This document shows, piece by piece, positions 23,901-30,069 of a DNA stretch of 42,231 nucleotides (the first letter of the stretch is position 1; every line of letters starts with the position of its first letter). The DNA is from Pseudomonas sp. MWU13-2100 (GTDB taxonomy: Bacteria; Pseudomonadota; Gammaproteobacteria; Pseudomonadales; Pseudomonadaceae). The position numbers and the translations under genes were made by a program. The stretch lies in NCBI RefSeq assembly GCF_023242365.1, contig NZ_JALLIX010000052.1, positions 1 to 42,231 on the forward strand, given 5' to 3'. The notes under the pieces were generated by a model. The model did not search any database and had not been told where the DNA came from. It worked only from the letters and a program-made list of their open reading frames with translations.

Positions 23901-26897
23901 GCGGTGGAAGAAAGCAGCCTGGCGGTCAGCGAGCGGTTTTTCCATGAGGCGCAGAATGCCCATGAAGCGCTGATCAACATGTTCGACGAGCTGGCCGCCG
24001 GCCAGGAAATCAAGGCGCAGCCGGAACGACTCCGAGCCTTGCGCGAGCTGCTCGACGAGGCCCTCGACCCCTCCGCCACCGGCTTGATCAAGACTGACGG
24101 CAGCCGCGCCTTGAGCATTGCCGAGCTGGGCGCCGCCACCGCCGAAGCGAGCCTGGCTCTCGATGGAGTGGACCTCGACGATGAGATCGTGGTGATCTTT
24201 CTCGAAGAGGCCGCGGATATCCTCGACAGTGCCGGGCTGGCCTTGCAGCGTTGGCTCGACGAGCCGGATAACGCCGCGCCGCTGCTGTCCCTGCAACGGG
24301 ACCTGCACACCCTCAAGGGTGGCGCGCGGATGGCCGAGATCGGCCCGGTGGGCGATCTGGCCCACGAGCTGGAAAATCTCTACGAAGGCCTGGTGGACCG
24401 ACGCTTCAGCCATTCTCCCGAGCTGGCGCTGCTGTTGCAGAAAAGCCATGACCGCCTGGCGATCCTGCTCGAGCAACTCCAGGGGCACCAGCCCCTGGGC
24501 GATCCGAGTGCGCTGATCGAGAGTCTGCGCCTGTTCCGTCAGGGCAGCAGCGCGCCGCAGGAGGTGAGCGAGGCCGCCGAAGCGTCAGCGTCCGTTACCG
24601 GCAACGACCCGGAGTTGTTGGAGATCTTCCTCGAAGAAGGCTTCGATATCCTCGAAAGCTCCGGCGCGGCCTTGCTGCGCTGGCAGGCCGAGCCGGCGAA
24701 TCGGCAGGACGTGGAAACCCTGCTGCGCGACCTGCACACCCTCAAGGGCAGTGCGCGCATGGTGGAAATCGCGCCGATCGGTGACTTGGCCCATGAGCTG
24801 GAGTTTCTCTACGAAGGGTTGTCGGCGGGGCTGCTGCAACCGAGTGCCGAACTGTTCGGCTTGTTGCAGGCCGGCCATGACCGGCTGGCGCAGATGCTCG
24901 ACGCGGTGCGCGCCGAACAGCCGGTGCTGCCCGCCGATGCGCTGATCCAGGATATCCAGGCGTTTGGCCGGCAGTCGCCGGTCAATCTACCGGTCGCGGC
25001 CCCGGTTGCCGCGCCGGCCGCGGCCAAGCCCGAGGTGCCGACGGTGACCGAGGCCGAGCGGGCGGCCCAGGATATGGTCAAGGTCTCGGCGGACGTGCTC
25101 GAAGACCTGGTCAACCTGGCCGGTGAAACTTCGATCTTCCGTGGCCGTATCGAACAGCAGGTCAACGACGCCAGGATCGCGCTCAACGAGATGGAGACCA
25201 CCATCGAGCGTATGCGTGACCAGCTGCGGCGTCTCGACACGGAGACCCAGGGGCGGATTCTCAGCCGCCAGCAGGTGGAAGCCGAGCGCCTGGGTTATGA
25301 AGAATTCGACCCGTTGGAAATGGACCGGCATTCGCAGTTGCAGCAATTGTCGCGGGCCTTGTTCGAGTCTGCTTCCGACCTGCTCGACCTCAAGGAGACC
25401 CTGGCCGGGCGCAACCAGGATGCGGAAAACCTGTTGGCACAACAGGCGCGGGTCAACACCCAGTTGCAGGAAGGTCTGATGCGCACGCGCATGGTGCCGT
25501 TCGAGCGCCTGGTGCCGCGCCTCAAGCGCATCGTCCGGCAGGTGGCGGGGGAGTTGGGCAAGGAGGTCGATTTCGTCGTCGGCAATGCCGAGGGCGAGAT
25601 GGACCGCAATGTGCTGGAACGCATGGTCGCCCCCCTGGAGCATATGTTGCGCAATGCCGTCGACCACGGCCTGGAAAATGCCGAGGGCCGGCGTGCCGCC
25701 GGCAAGCCGGAGCAGGGGCTGATCACCCTGGACCTGTCCCACGAAGGCGGCGACATCGTCTTCGATATTCGCGACGACGGCGCCGGGGTGCCGCTCGAAG
25801 CGGTGCGGCGCAAGGCGATCAAGCGCGGCCTGTTGGAGCCGGACATGCCGATCAGCGACCGCGACGTGTTGCAGTTCATCCTCCAGCCGGGCTTTTCCAC
25901 GGCGGAGAAGATCACCCAGATTTCCGGACGCGGCGTGGGCATGGACGTGGTCCACGAAGAGGTGCGGCAATTGGGCGGCAGCATGCGCATCGATTCCATC
26001 CCGGGGCAGGGCGTGCACTTCCAGATCCGCCTGCCGTTCAGCGTCTCGGTGAACCGTGCGTTGATGGTGCAGTGCGCCGACGAGCAATATGCGGTGCCGT
26101 TGAACACCGTCGAAGGGCTGGTGCGGGTGCTGCCGGGTGAGCTGGAAAGTTATTACCAACTGGATCCGCCGCGTTACGAGTACGCCGGACAGACCTACGA
26201 ACTGCGTTATCTCGGTGAGCTGTTGCAAACCGTGGGCAAACCGAAGTTGCTCGGCCAGAACCTGGCGTTGCCGGTGTTGCTGGTGCATTGCAACGACCAG
26301 CGCATGGCGTTGCAAGTGGATGCCCTGGCCGGTTCGCGGGAAATCGTGGTGAAGAACCTCGGGCCGCAGTTCGCCGCGGTACCGGGGCTATCGGGAGCGA
26401 CCATCCTGGGTGACGGTCGCGTGGTGTTGATTCTCGATTTGATCGCCCATGTGCGCAACGCCCTGGCGCGGCCGCCGGTGCAGTCCCTGTCCAGTGCTGG
26501 CGGCGTGGATGCCACGCCGGTGCGTCCGACCCTGGTCATGGTGGTGGACGACTCGGTCACCGTGCGCAAGGTCACCAGTCGCCTGCTGGAGCGCAACGGC
26601 ATGAACGTGCTGACGGCCAAGGATGGGGTGGATGCCATGATGTTGCTGGAGGAGCACACCCCGGACCTGATGCTGCTGGACATTGAAATGCCGCGCATGG
26701 ACGGTTTCGAAGTGGCGACACGGATCCGCAACGATGCTCGGCTCAAGGATCTGCCGATCATCATGATCACCTCGCGTACCGGGCAGAAACACCGCGACCG
26801 GGCCATGGCCATTGGCGTCAACGAATACCTGGGCAAGCCGTACCAGGAGTCGGCGTTGCTGGAGAGCATCGCCTATTGGAGCCCGCTTCATGCATGA
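20976..26897 (+). CDS. chpA: ChpA, multi-phosphotransfer CheA-type hybrid kinase
   Basis: A 1973-residue CheA-like hybrid. The start is ATG 20976 after GGAG; an upstream codon at 20946 overlaps pilJ and is unlikely. The N-terminal ~500 residues are FimL-like with a His-type site in HQVHGSL (His52). A Thr-for-His site lies in LTQVRGAL (Thr475). Clear HPt motifs (HTLKG) are at His670, His810, His1111 and His1254, and another Thr-for-His site in LTTLGQG (Thr949). The kinase core follows: dimerisation, ATPase with N box HMLRNAVDHGLENA near 1555, DDGAGV near 1600 and GRGVGMDVV near 1652, a CheW-like domain (about 1690-1825) and a C-terminal receiver with LLDIEMPRMDGF. It phosphorylates PilG and PilH. 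The P. aeruginosa protein is about 500 residues longer, so some phosphotransfer repeats are absent here. Confidence 0.95.
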   Translation: MSDQHDYVALEWVKGEIADTLKQARQALDAYDEPTHSAQDIAECLECIHQVHGSLQMVEFYGAALLAEETEALALAVEQGRVVDLPEALKLLRQALGQMPLYLDRVHSARRDLPLVVLPLLNDLRSARGESLLSETSLFSPTLPELSPLDEAGLARLTPPELPALLRKLRQMLQTALVGLLREQDDETNLGYMAKVFARLENLCLEAPLGALWQVESALVEGMLAGVIANSPALRSLLKDSDKELKRLLEQGIAGINQSAPEELLKSLLFYIAKARQPTAQMLVLKERYGLDEALPDTAVVNEERARLAGPDRDAMRSVVAALCEELVRVKERLDLFVRGDRQHTDELSSLLAPLRQIADTLAVLGFGQPRKVIIDQTAVVLGLVQGQREPNDAVLMDVAGALLYVEATLAGMIGTVEPESREESRLPTTDLTQIHQLVVKESRICLQQAKDLIIEYIDADWDRERLLPLPELLTQVRGALSMIPLGRAASLLETCNRYIHDHLLNGPQPPSWQQLDRLADALTSIEYYLERLGEDHEAPGERVLDMAEESLDALGYTPVEQDVPVLEDVLSPNEAQVMQDLQVLDNAQVVQSLADVLASPVSALNPPARQVPGSLLPPPGDEAAVDDELREVFLEECAEVLDVLREYLPRWALNTESKSALTELRRAFHTLKGSGRMVRALVLGELAWAVENLLNRVLEHSVEADAPVHQLLDDVLQVLPELVSEFAEQAQRQRDDIDLLAARAHELAGSAEVGGGEARETDEEAIDRQLLDIFRNEAETHLDSLNHFLEQATEHLPLAASDELQRALHTLKGSAYVAGVRPIAELAAPFYHLVREFKAHLLPLDLDEVELLLEAEVLLHQGLKQLADDPLAAIDGAPELIRRAEALLAARLESLLSVASGTKRDPQLINNFLAQGMDILLDAENLLLRWQQHPGERQELDQLLDELTTLGQGAHSADLHPVDELCEALLDLYGAVEESSLAVSERFFHEAQNAHEALINMFDELAAGQEIKAQPERLRALRELLDEALDPSATGLIKTDGSRALSIAELGAATAEASLALDGVDLDDEIVVIFLEEAADILDSAGLALQRWLDEPDNAAPLLSLQRDLHTLKGGARMAEIGPVGDLAHELENLYEGLVDRRFSHSPELALLLQKSHDRLAILLEQLQGHQPLGDPSALIESLRLFRQGSSAPQEVSEAAEASASVTGNDPELLEIFLEEGFDILESSGAALLRWQAEPANRQDVETLLRDLHTLKGSARMVEIAPIGDLAHELEFLYEGLSAGLLQPSAELFGLLQAGHDRLAQMLDAVRAEQPVLPADALIQDIQAFGRQSPVNLPVAAPVAAPAAAKPEVPTVTEAERAAQDMVKVSADVLEDLVNLAGETSIFRGRIEQQVNDARIALNEMETTIERMRDQLRRLDTETQGRILSRQQVEAERLGYEEFDPLEMDRHSQLQQLSRALFESASDLLDLKETLAGRNQDAENLLAQQARVNTQLQEGLMRTRMVPFERLVPRLKRIVRQVAGELGKEVDFVVGNAEGEMDRNVLERMVAPLEHMLRNAVDHGLENAEGRRAAGKPEQGLITLDLSHEGGDIVFDIRDDGAGVPLEAVRRKAIKRGLLEPDMPISDRDVLQFILQPGFSTAEKITQISGRGVGMDVVHEEVRQLGGSMRIDSIPGQGVHFQIRLPFSVSVNRALMVQCADEQYAVPLNTVEGLVRVLPGELESYYQLDPPRYEYAGQTYELRYLGELLQTVGKPKLLGQNLALPVLLVHCNDQRMALQVDALAGSREIVVKNLGPQFAAVPGLSGATILGDGRVVLILDLIAHVRNALARPPVQSLSSAGGVDATPVRPTLVMVVDDSVTVRKVTSRLLERNGMNVLTAKDGVDAMMLLEEHTPDLMLLDIEMPRMDGFEVATRIRNDARLKDLPIIMITSRTGQKHRDRAMAIGVNEYLGKPYQESALLESIAYWSPLHA

Positions 26898-27345
26898 GCA
26901 CAGCACCAGCAGCCTGACGGGGCTGATGCTGCCGTTGGCGGACCGTTACCTGCTGCTGCCCAACGTCGCGGTGGCGGAGTTGATCGACTACCAGCGTGGC
27001 GAGCCGGCCAGTGATGCGCCGCCGTGGTATTTGCGGCAGGTGACCTGGCGTAATCAGCAATTGCCGCTGATCAGCTTCGAGGCGGCCTGCGGCTGTCCGC
27101 TGGCGGTGGGCGATCGGGCACGGATCGTGGTGCTCAATGCCCTGGGCGGGCGCCCGGAGTTGAAGTTCATCGCGCTGGTGATCCAGGGGATCCCGCGTTC
27201 GTACAAGCTCGACAGCCAGCTGAGTTTTGTCGATGTGCCGCTGTACCGGTTGGAGAAGGCGGCGGTGCAGGTCGGCGAGTGGGTGGCAAAGGTACCGGAC
27301 CTGCTGGGGTTGGAGCAGTTGGTACTGGAGTCCGGGTTGGCCTGA
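26890..27345 (+). CDS. chpC: ChpC, second CheW-like coupling protein
   Basis: A 151-residue CheW-like protein (MLPLADRYLLLPNVAVAELI, then WRNQQLPLISFEAACG and YKLDSQLSFVDVP) that links further inputs to ChpA. The start ATG 26890 overlaps the chpA stop by 8 bases; the longer frame upstream is chpA in another frame. In P. aeruginosa chpB stands between chpA and chpC; here the two genes overlap directly and chpB is absent. The last codons (VLESGLA stop) are part of a hairpin and of a sequence repeated near 28070-28100. Confidence 0.9.
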   Translation: MHEHSTSSLTGLMLPLADRYLLLPNVAVAELIDYQRGEPASDAPPWYLRQVTWRNQQLPLISFEAACGCPLAVGDRARIVVLNALGGRPELKFIALVIQGIPRSYKLDSQLSFVDVPLYRLEKAAVQVGEWVAKVPDLLGLEQLVLESGLA

Positions 27346-27357
27346 CAACCCGGACTC
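27328..27357 (+). terminator. 12-bp perfect hairpin across the chpC stop codon
   Basis: GAGTCCGGGTTG (27328-27339) and CAACCCGGACTC (27346-27357) are perfect inverse complements with a 6-base loop that contains the chpC TGA. No T-run follows, so it is not a classic intrinsic terminator. It sits at the end of the whole pilGHIJ-chpAC operon and could block read-through from either side, or protect the mRNA 3' end. Confidence 0.6.
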
Positions 27358-27376
27358 TGGCATAACGGCTGCCGGT

Positions 27377-27391
27377 CCTTCGCGAGCAAGC
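27377..27391 (-). repeat. Truncated REP fragment
   Basis: CCTTCGCGAGCAAGCC matches the start of an inverted REP arm and then breaks off. It stands at the junction between chpC and the stop of the minus-strand orphan gene. Confidence 0.5.
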
Positions 27392-27394
27392 CGT

Positions 27395-27925
27395 TCAGGC
27401 GGAGGTTTGGGATCTCTGCTCATACTGAAAGGAAAGTCGCTGGACTCGGATGTTGTCAATGTCCACCTTGCGGGACGTTTCGAAATCTGCCCCGCCTCGC
27501 GTACCGATCCAGACTTGTTTCGAACCGTCCGCGAAAAGCTTGCCGATAAAGCCCCACGTTACGTGATGCCACTTGTTGAGCTCAGTGTCAGGCTGCGTCC
27601 AATTATTGACCCATTGCCTTGTGGTCTCCGTGGTAACCGTGATCGCGATCTGTTCCGCTTCACCCGGTTCCAGTGGGTGAATGCGATAATCGAACGTTAC
27701 GTGATACTGTGCTTTCCTCTCCTCTCCGTCCTGAATAGCAAACTCTTTAAAAAGGGATGGCTGAATTCCCGTCGCGCTCCCCCGTTCCTTTTCCAGCTTG
27801 CCGGACCAGAACGTATTCGAACCTTTTTCGGTCTTGAGCTCTCCGGCGGGTCGAATTCCCGGGCCATTTTTCCAGCCGTTCCAATTACCTTCTTTGAAAT
27901 CGGTAAAATCATCCAGGTTTTTCAT
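27395..27925 (-). CDS. Orphan beta-sandwich protein, carbohydrate-binding-module-like
   Basis: A 176-residue protein with no signal peptide and no membrane helix. I take ATG 27925 because GGAG lies 8 bases upstream; the open frame reaches 27994. The pattern FKEGNWNGWKNGPGIRP, then SLFKEFAIQDG, YHVTFDYRIHPL, EQIAITVTTET, WHHVTWGFIGK and DIDNIRVQ looks like a single jelly-roll domain (aromatic-rich edges, closing D.D.I.V strand), as in lectin or carbohydrate-binding modules. I do not recognise a named family and assign no function. Base and codon use are clearly less GC-rich than its neighbours, and it is bounded by repeated sequence, both signs of acquisition. Confidence 0.75.
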   Translation of the reverse strand: MKNLDDFTDFKEGNWNGWKNGPGIRPAGELKTEKGSNTFWSGKLEKERGSATGIQPSLFKEFAIQDGEERKAQYHVTFDYRIHPLEPGEAEQIAITVTTETTRQWVNNWTQPDTELNKWHHVTWGFIGKLFADGSKQVWIGTRGGADFETSRKVDIDNIRVQRLSFQYEQRSQTSA

Positions 27926-28069
27926 GTTTGTTTCTCCGGTCACAGGCGCTTTTGATCCTGCCCGTGGAGCCGGACATTGGAGGTCGCAGCGCAACTTTCA
28001 GTAGAAACTGGAGACGGTCGTTTGCCTACTGTCAGAACTGACAGGGTGAAGCGGTTGGCCGACAAGCGG

Positions 28070-28143
28070 TTTGTATTGGAGTCCGGGCTGGTCTGATAAG
28101 CGCCGTGGGCAGTCCGAGCGTTTGCGTAACGGCCGCTGGCCTC
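28070..28143 (+). repeat. Second copy of the chpC 3'-end block
   Basis: From about 28073 the sequence GTATTGGAGTCCGGGCTGGT plus CTGATAA matches the chpC end at 27323-27349 at 23 of 27 bases, and both encode VLESGL(A/V) followed by TGA. Further on, GCGTAACGGCCGCTGGCCTC leads into a REP, as GCATAACGGCTGCCGGTCC does after chpC. The open frame before this copy (from 27956) does not resemble ChpC. It is therefore a repeated 3'-end block and not a second chpC gene. Confidence 0.65.
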
Positions 28144-28235
28144 TTCGCGGGCAAGCTCCGCTCCCACCGTTTTTTGCGTCGTACACTGAACTTGCGTATT
28201 ACCCGAATATTGTGGGAGCGGAGCTTGCCCGCGAA
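28144..28235. repeat. Two REP arms facing outwards, upstream of mdcA
   Basis: An inverted arm (28144-28167) and a forward arm (28211-28235, GTGGGAGCGGAGCTTGCCCG plus CGAA) separated by 43 bases. They lie in the 470-base gene-free stretch 27926-28395, which otherwise holds the chpC-end copy and the mdcA promoter region; no gene is supported there. Confidence 0.88.
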
Positions 28236-28365
28236 GAAGGCGGCCCGGACGCCAGAAATCTCACGGGTGTGCTACCTCTCGCTTATTCAACAATAACCAT
28301 TACCCCAAGCGTAACGATCTGCCGCTGGGCTTGATTGATGCCCGGGCGATTCACTCCTACTGTCT

Positions 28366-28391
28366 ACTCCACGAAAGCGAACCCGTGGAGT
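28366..28391 (+). promoter_or_regulatory. Hairpin covering the mdcA ribosome binding site
   Basis: ACTCCACG (28366-28373) and CGTGGAGT (28384-28391) are perfect 8-bp inverse arms around a 10-base loop. The right arm contains the GGAG (28387-28390) that lies 5 bases before the mdcA ATG, so folding of the mRNA would hide the ribosome binding site. The same dyad could instead be a protein-binding operator. Confidence 0.55.
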
Positions 28392-28395
28392 GAGC

Positions 28396-30069
28396 ATGAC
28401 AACAATATCCCCCGACTCGCGCTGGACGCGGCGGCGCACCGAGAAGCAGCGCCGTCTCGAGCAGGTGCGAGCCCTCGCCGATGGCGTGGTGTTGCCGACC
28501 GACAAGATCGTCGCCGCCCTCGAAGTCCTGATCATGCCTGGCGACCGGGTGGTGCTGGAGGGCAATAACCAGAAGCAGGCGGATTTCCTCTCCCGGTCCC
28601 TGGTAAAAGCCGATCCGGCCAAGCTCCACGATTTGCACATGATCATGCCCAGTGTCGGTCGCGCCGAGCACCTGGACCTGTTCGAACGTGGCATCGCCCG
28701 CAAGCTCGACTTCTCCTTCGCCGGCACCCAGAGCCTGCGCATCAGCCAGTTGCTGGAAGACGGCCTGCTGGAAATCGGCGCGATTCACACCTACATCGAA
28801 CTCTATGCGCGCCTGGTGGTGGACCTGATCCCCAACGTGGTACTCAGCGCCGGCTTCATGGCAGACCGCGCCGGCAATATCTACACCGGAGCCAGCACCG
28901 AAGACACCCCGGCATTGATCGAGCCGGCGGCTTTCAGCGACGGGATCGTGATCGTCCAGGTCAATCAACTGGTCGATGATGTCAGCGAGTTGCCCCGGGT
29001 GGATATTCCCGCGTCCTGGGTCGACTTCGTGGTGGTGGCCGACAAACCTTTCTATATCGAGCCGCTGTTCACCCGCGACCCGCGTCATATCAAGCCAGTG
29101 CATGTGCTGATGGCAATGATGGCGATTCGCGGGATCTACGAAAAACACAATGTGCAGTCCCTCAACCACGGGATTGGTTTCAACACCGCGGCCATCGAGC
29201 TGATCCTGCCGACCTACGGTGAGTCCCTGGGCCTGAAGGGCAAGATCTGCCGCAACTGGACGCTCAACCCGCACCCGACGCTGATTCCCGCCATCGAAAG
29301 CGGCTGGGTCGAAAGCGTGCATTGCTTCGGCACTGAGCTGGGTATGGAAAACTATATCGCGGCCCGCCCGGATGTGTTCTTCACCGGGCGCGACGGTTCG
29401 ATGCGTTCGAACCGGATGTTCTGCCAATTGGCCGGGCAGTATGCGGTTGACCTGTTTATCGGCGCGACCTTGCAGGTCGACGGTGACGGTCATTCGTCTA
29501 CCGTCACCCGTGGCCGCCTGGCCGGTTTCGGCGGGGCGCCGAACATGGGCCATGACCCGCGCGGTCGCCGGCATGGCACTGCGGCCTGGCTGGATATGCG
29601 CCTGGATACCAGCGATGCGCCCGAAGCCTTGCTCGAACGCGGCAAGAAGCTGGTGGTACAGATGGTCGAGACCTTCCAGGAGGGCGGAAAACCGACCTTC
29701 GTCGAAACCCTCGATGCCGTGGAAGTGGCCAGGAAAAGCGGGATGCCGTTGGCGCCGATCATGATCTACGGTGACGACGTCACCCATTTGCTCACCGAAG
29801 AGGGCATCGCCTACCTGTACAAGGCCCGCTCCCTGGAAGAGCGTCAGGCAATGATCGCCGCCGTAGCCGGTGTCACGGCTATCGGTTTGCGGCATAACCC
29901 CAAGGACACCCTGCGGATGCGTCGCGAAGGCCTGATCGCCTTGCCCGAAGACTTGGGTATCCGGCGCACCGATGCCAGTCGCGAATTGCTGGCGGCCAAG
30001 AGCGTGGCCGACCTGGTGGAATGGTCGGGAGGCCTCTACAACCCGCCCGCCAAATTCAGGAGCTGGTAA
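28396..30069 (+). CDS. mdcA: MdcA, malonate decarboxylase alpha subunit (ACP transferase)
   Basis: A 557-residue subunit that transfers the malonyl group onto the acyl carrier MdcC, exchanging it with acetate. The sequence is intact, with ALADGVVLPTDKIVAALEVL near the N terminus and GHSSTVTRGRLAGFGGAPNM in the C-terminal half, matching the family. ATG 28396 is chosen because GGAG ends 5 bases upstream; GTG at 28390 would add two residues and lies inside the ribosome site. It is the first gene of mdcABCDEGH-madLM, and mdcB begins immediately after its stop. Confidence 0.95.
   Translation: MTTISPDSRWTRRRTEKQRRLEQVRALADGVVLPTDKIVAALEVLIMPGDRVVLEGNNQKQADFLSRSLVKADPAKLHDLHMIMPSVGRAEHLDLFERGIARKLDFSFAGTQSLRISQLLEDGLLEIGAIHTYIELYARLVVDLIPNVVLSAGFMADRAGNIYTGASTEDTPALIEPAAFSDGIVIVQVNQLVDDVSELPRVDIPASWVDFVVVADKPFYIEPLFTRDPRHIKPVHVLMAMMAIRGIYEKHNVQSLNHGIGFNTAAIELILPTYGESLGLKGKICRNWTLNPHPTLIPAIESGWVESVHCFGTELGMENYIAARPDVFFTGRDGSMRSNRMFCQLAGQYAVDLFIGATLQVDGDGHSSTVTRGRLAGFGGAPNMGHDPRGRRHGTAAWLDMRLDTSDAPEALLERGKKLVVQMVETFQEGGKPTFVETLDAVEVARKSGMPLAPIMIYGDDVTHLLTEEGIAYLYKARSLEERQAMIAAVAGVTAIGLRHNPKDTLRMRREGLIALPEDLGIRRTDASRELLAAKSVADLVEWSGGLYNPPAKFRSW

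Noticed and set aside
20925..24488. Two long minus-strand frames (593 and 589 residues) opposite chpA
   Set aside because: Shadow frames of the repeated, GC-rich ChpA phosphotransfer region with no domain of their own.
27956..28096. A 47-codon plus-strand frame ending VLESGLV, possibly a chpC remnant or small gene
   Set aside because: Apart from the last seven codons it does not resemble ChpC, and it lacks a convincing start and ribosome site. Kept only as a repeat observation.
27940..28167. Minus-strand frames reading GAELARE and GSGACPRR
   Set aside because: These peptides are the translation of REP elements and recur wherever one lies.
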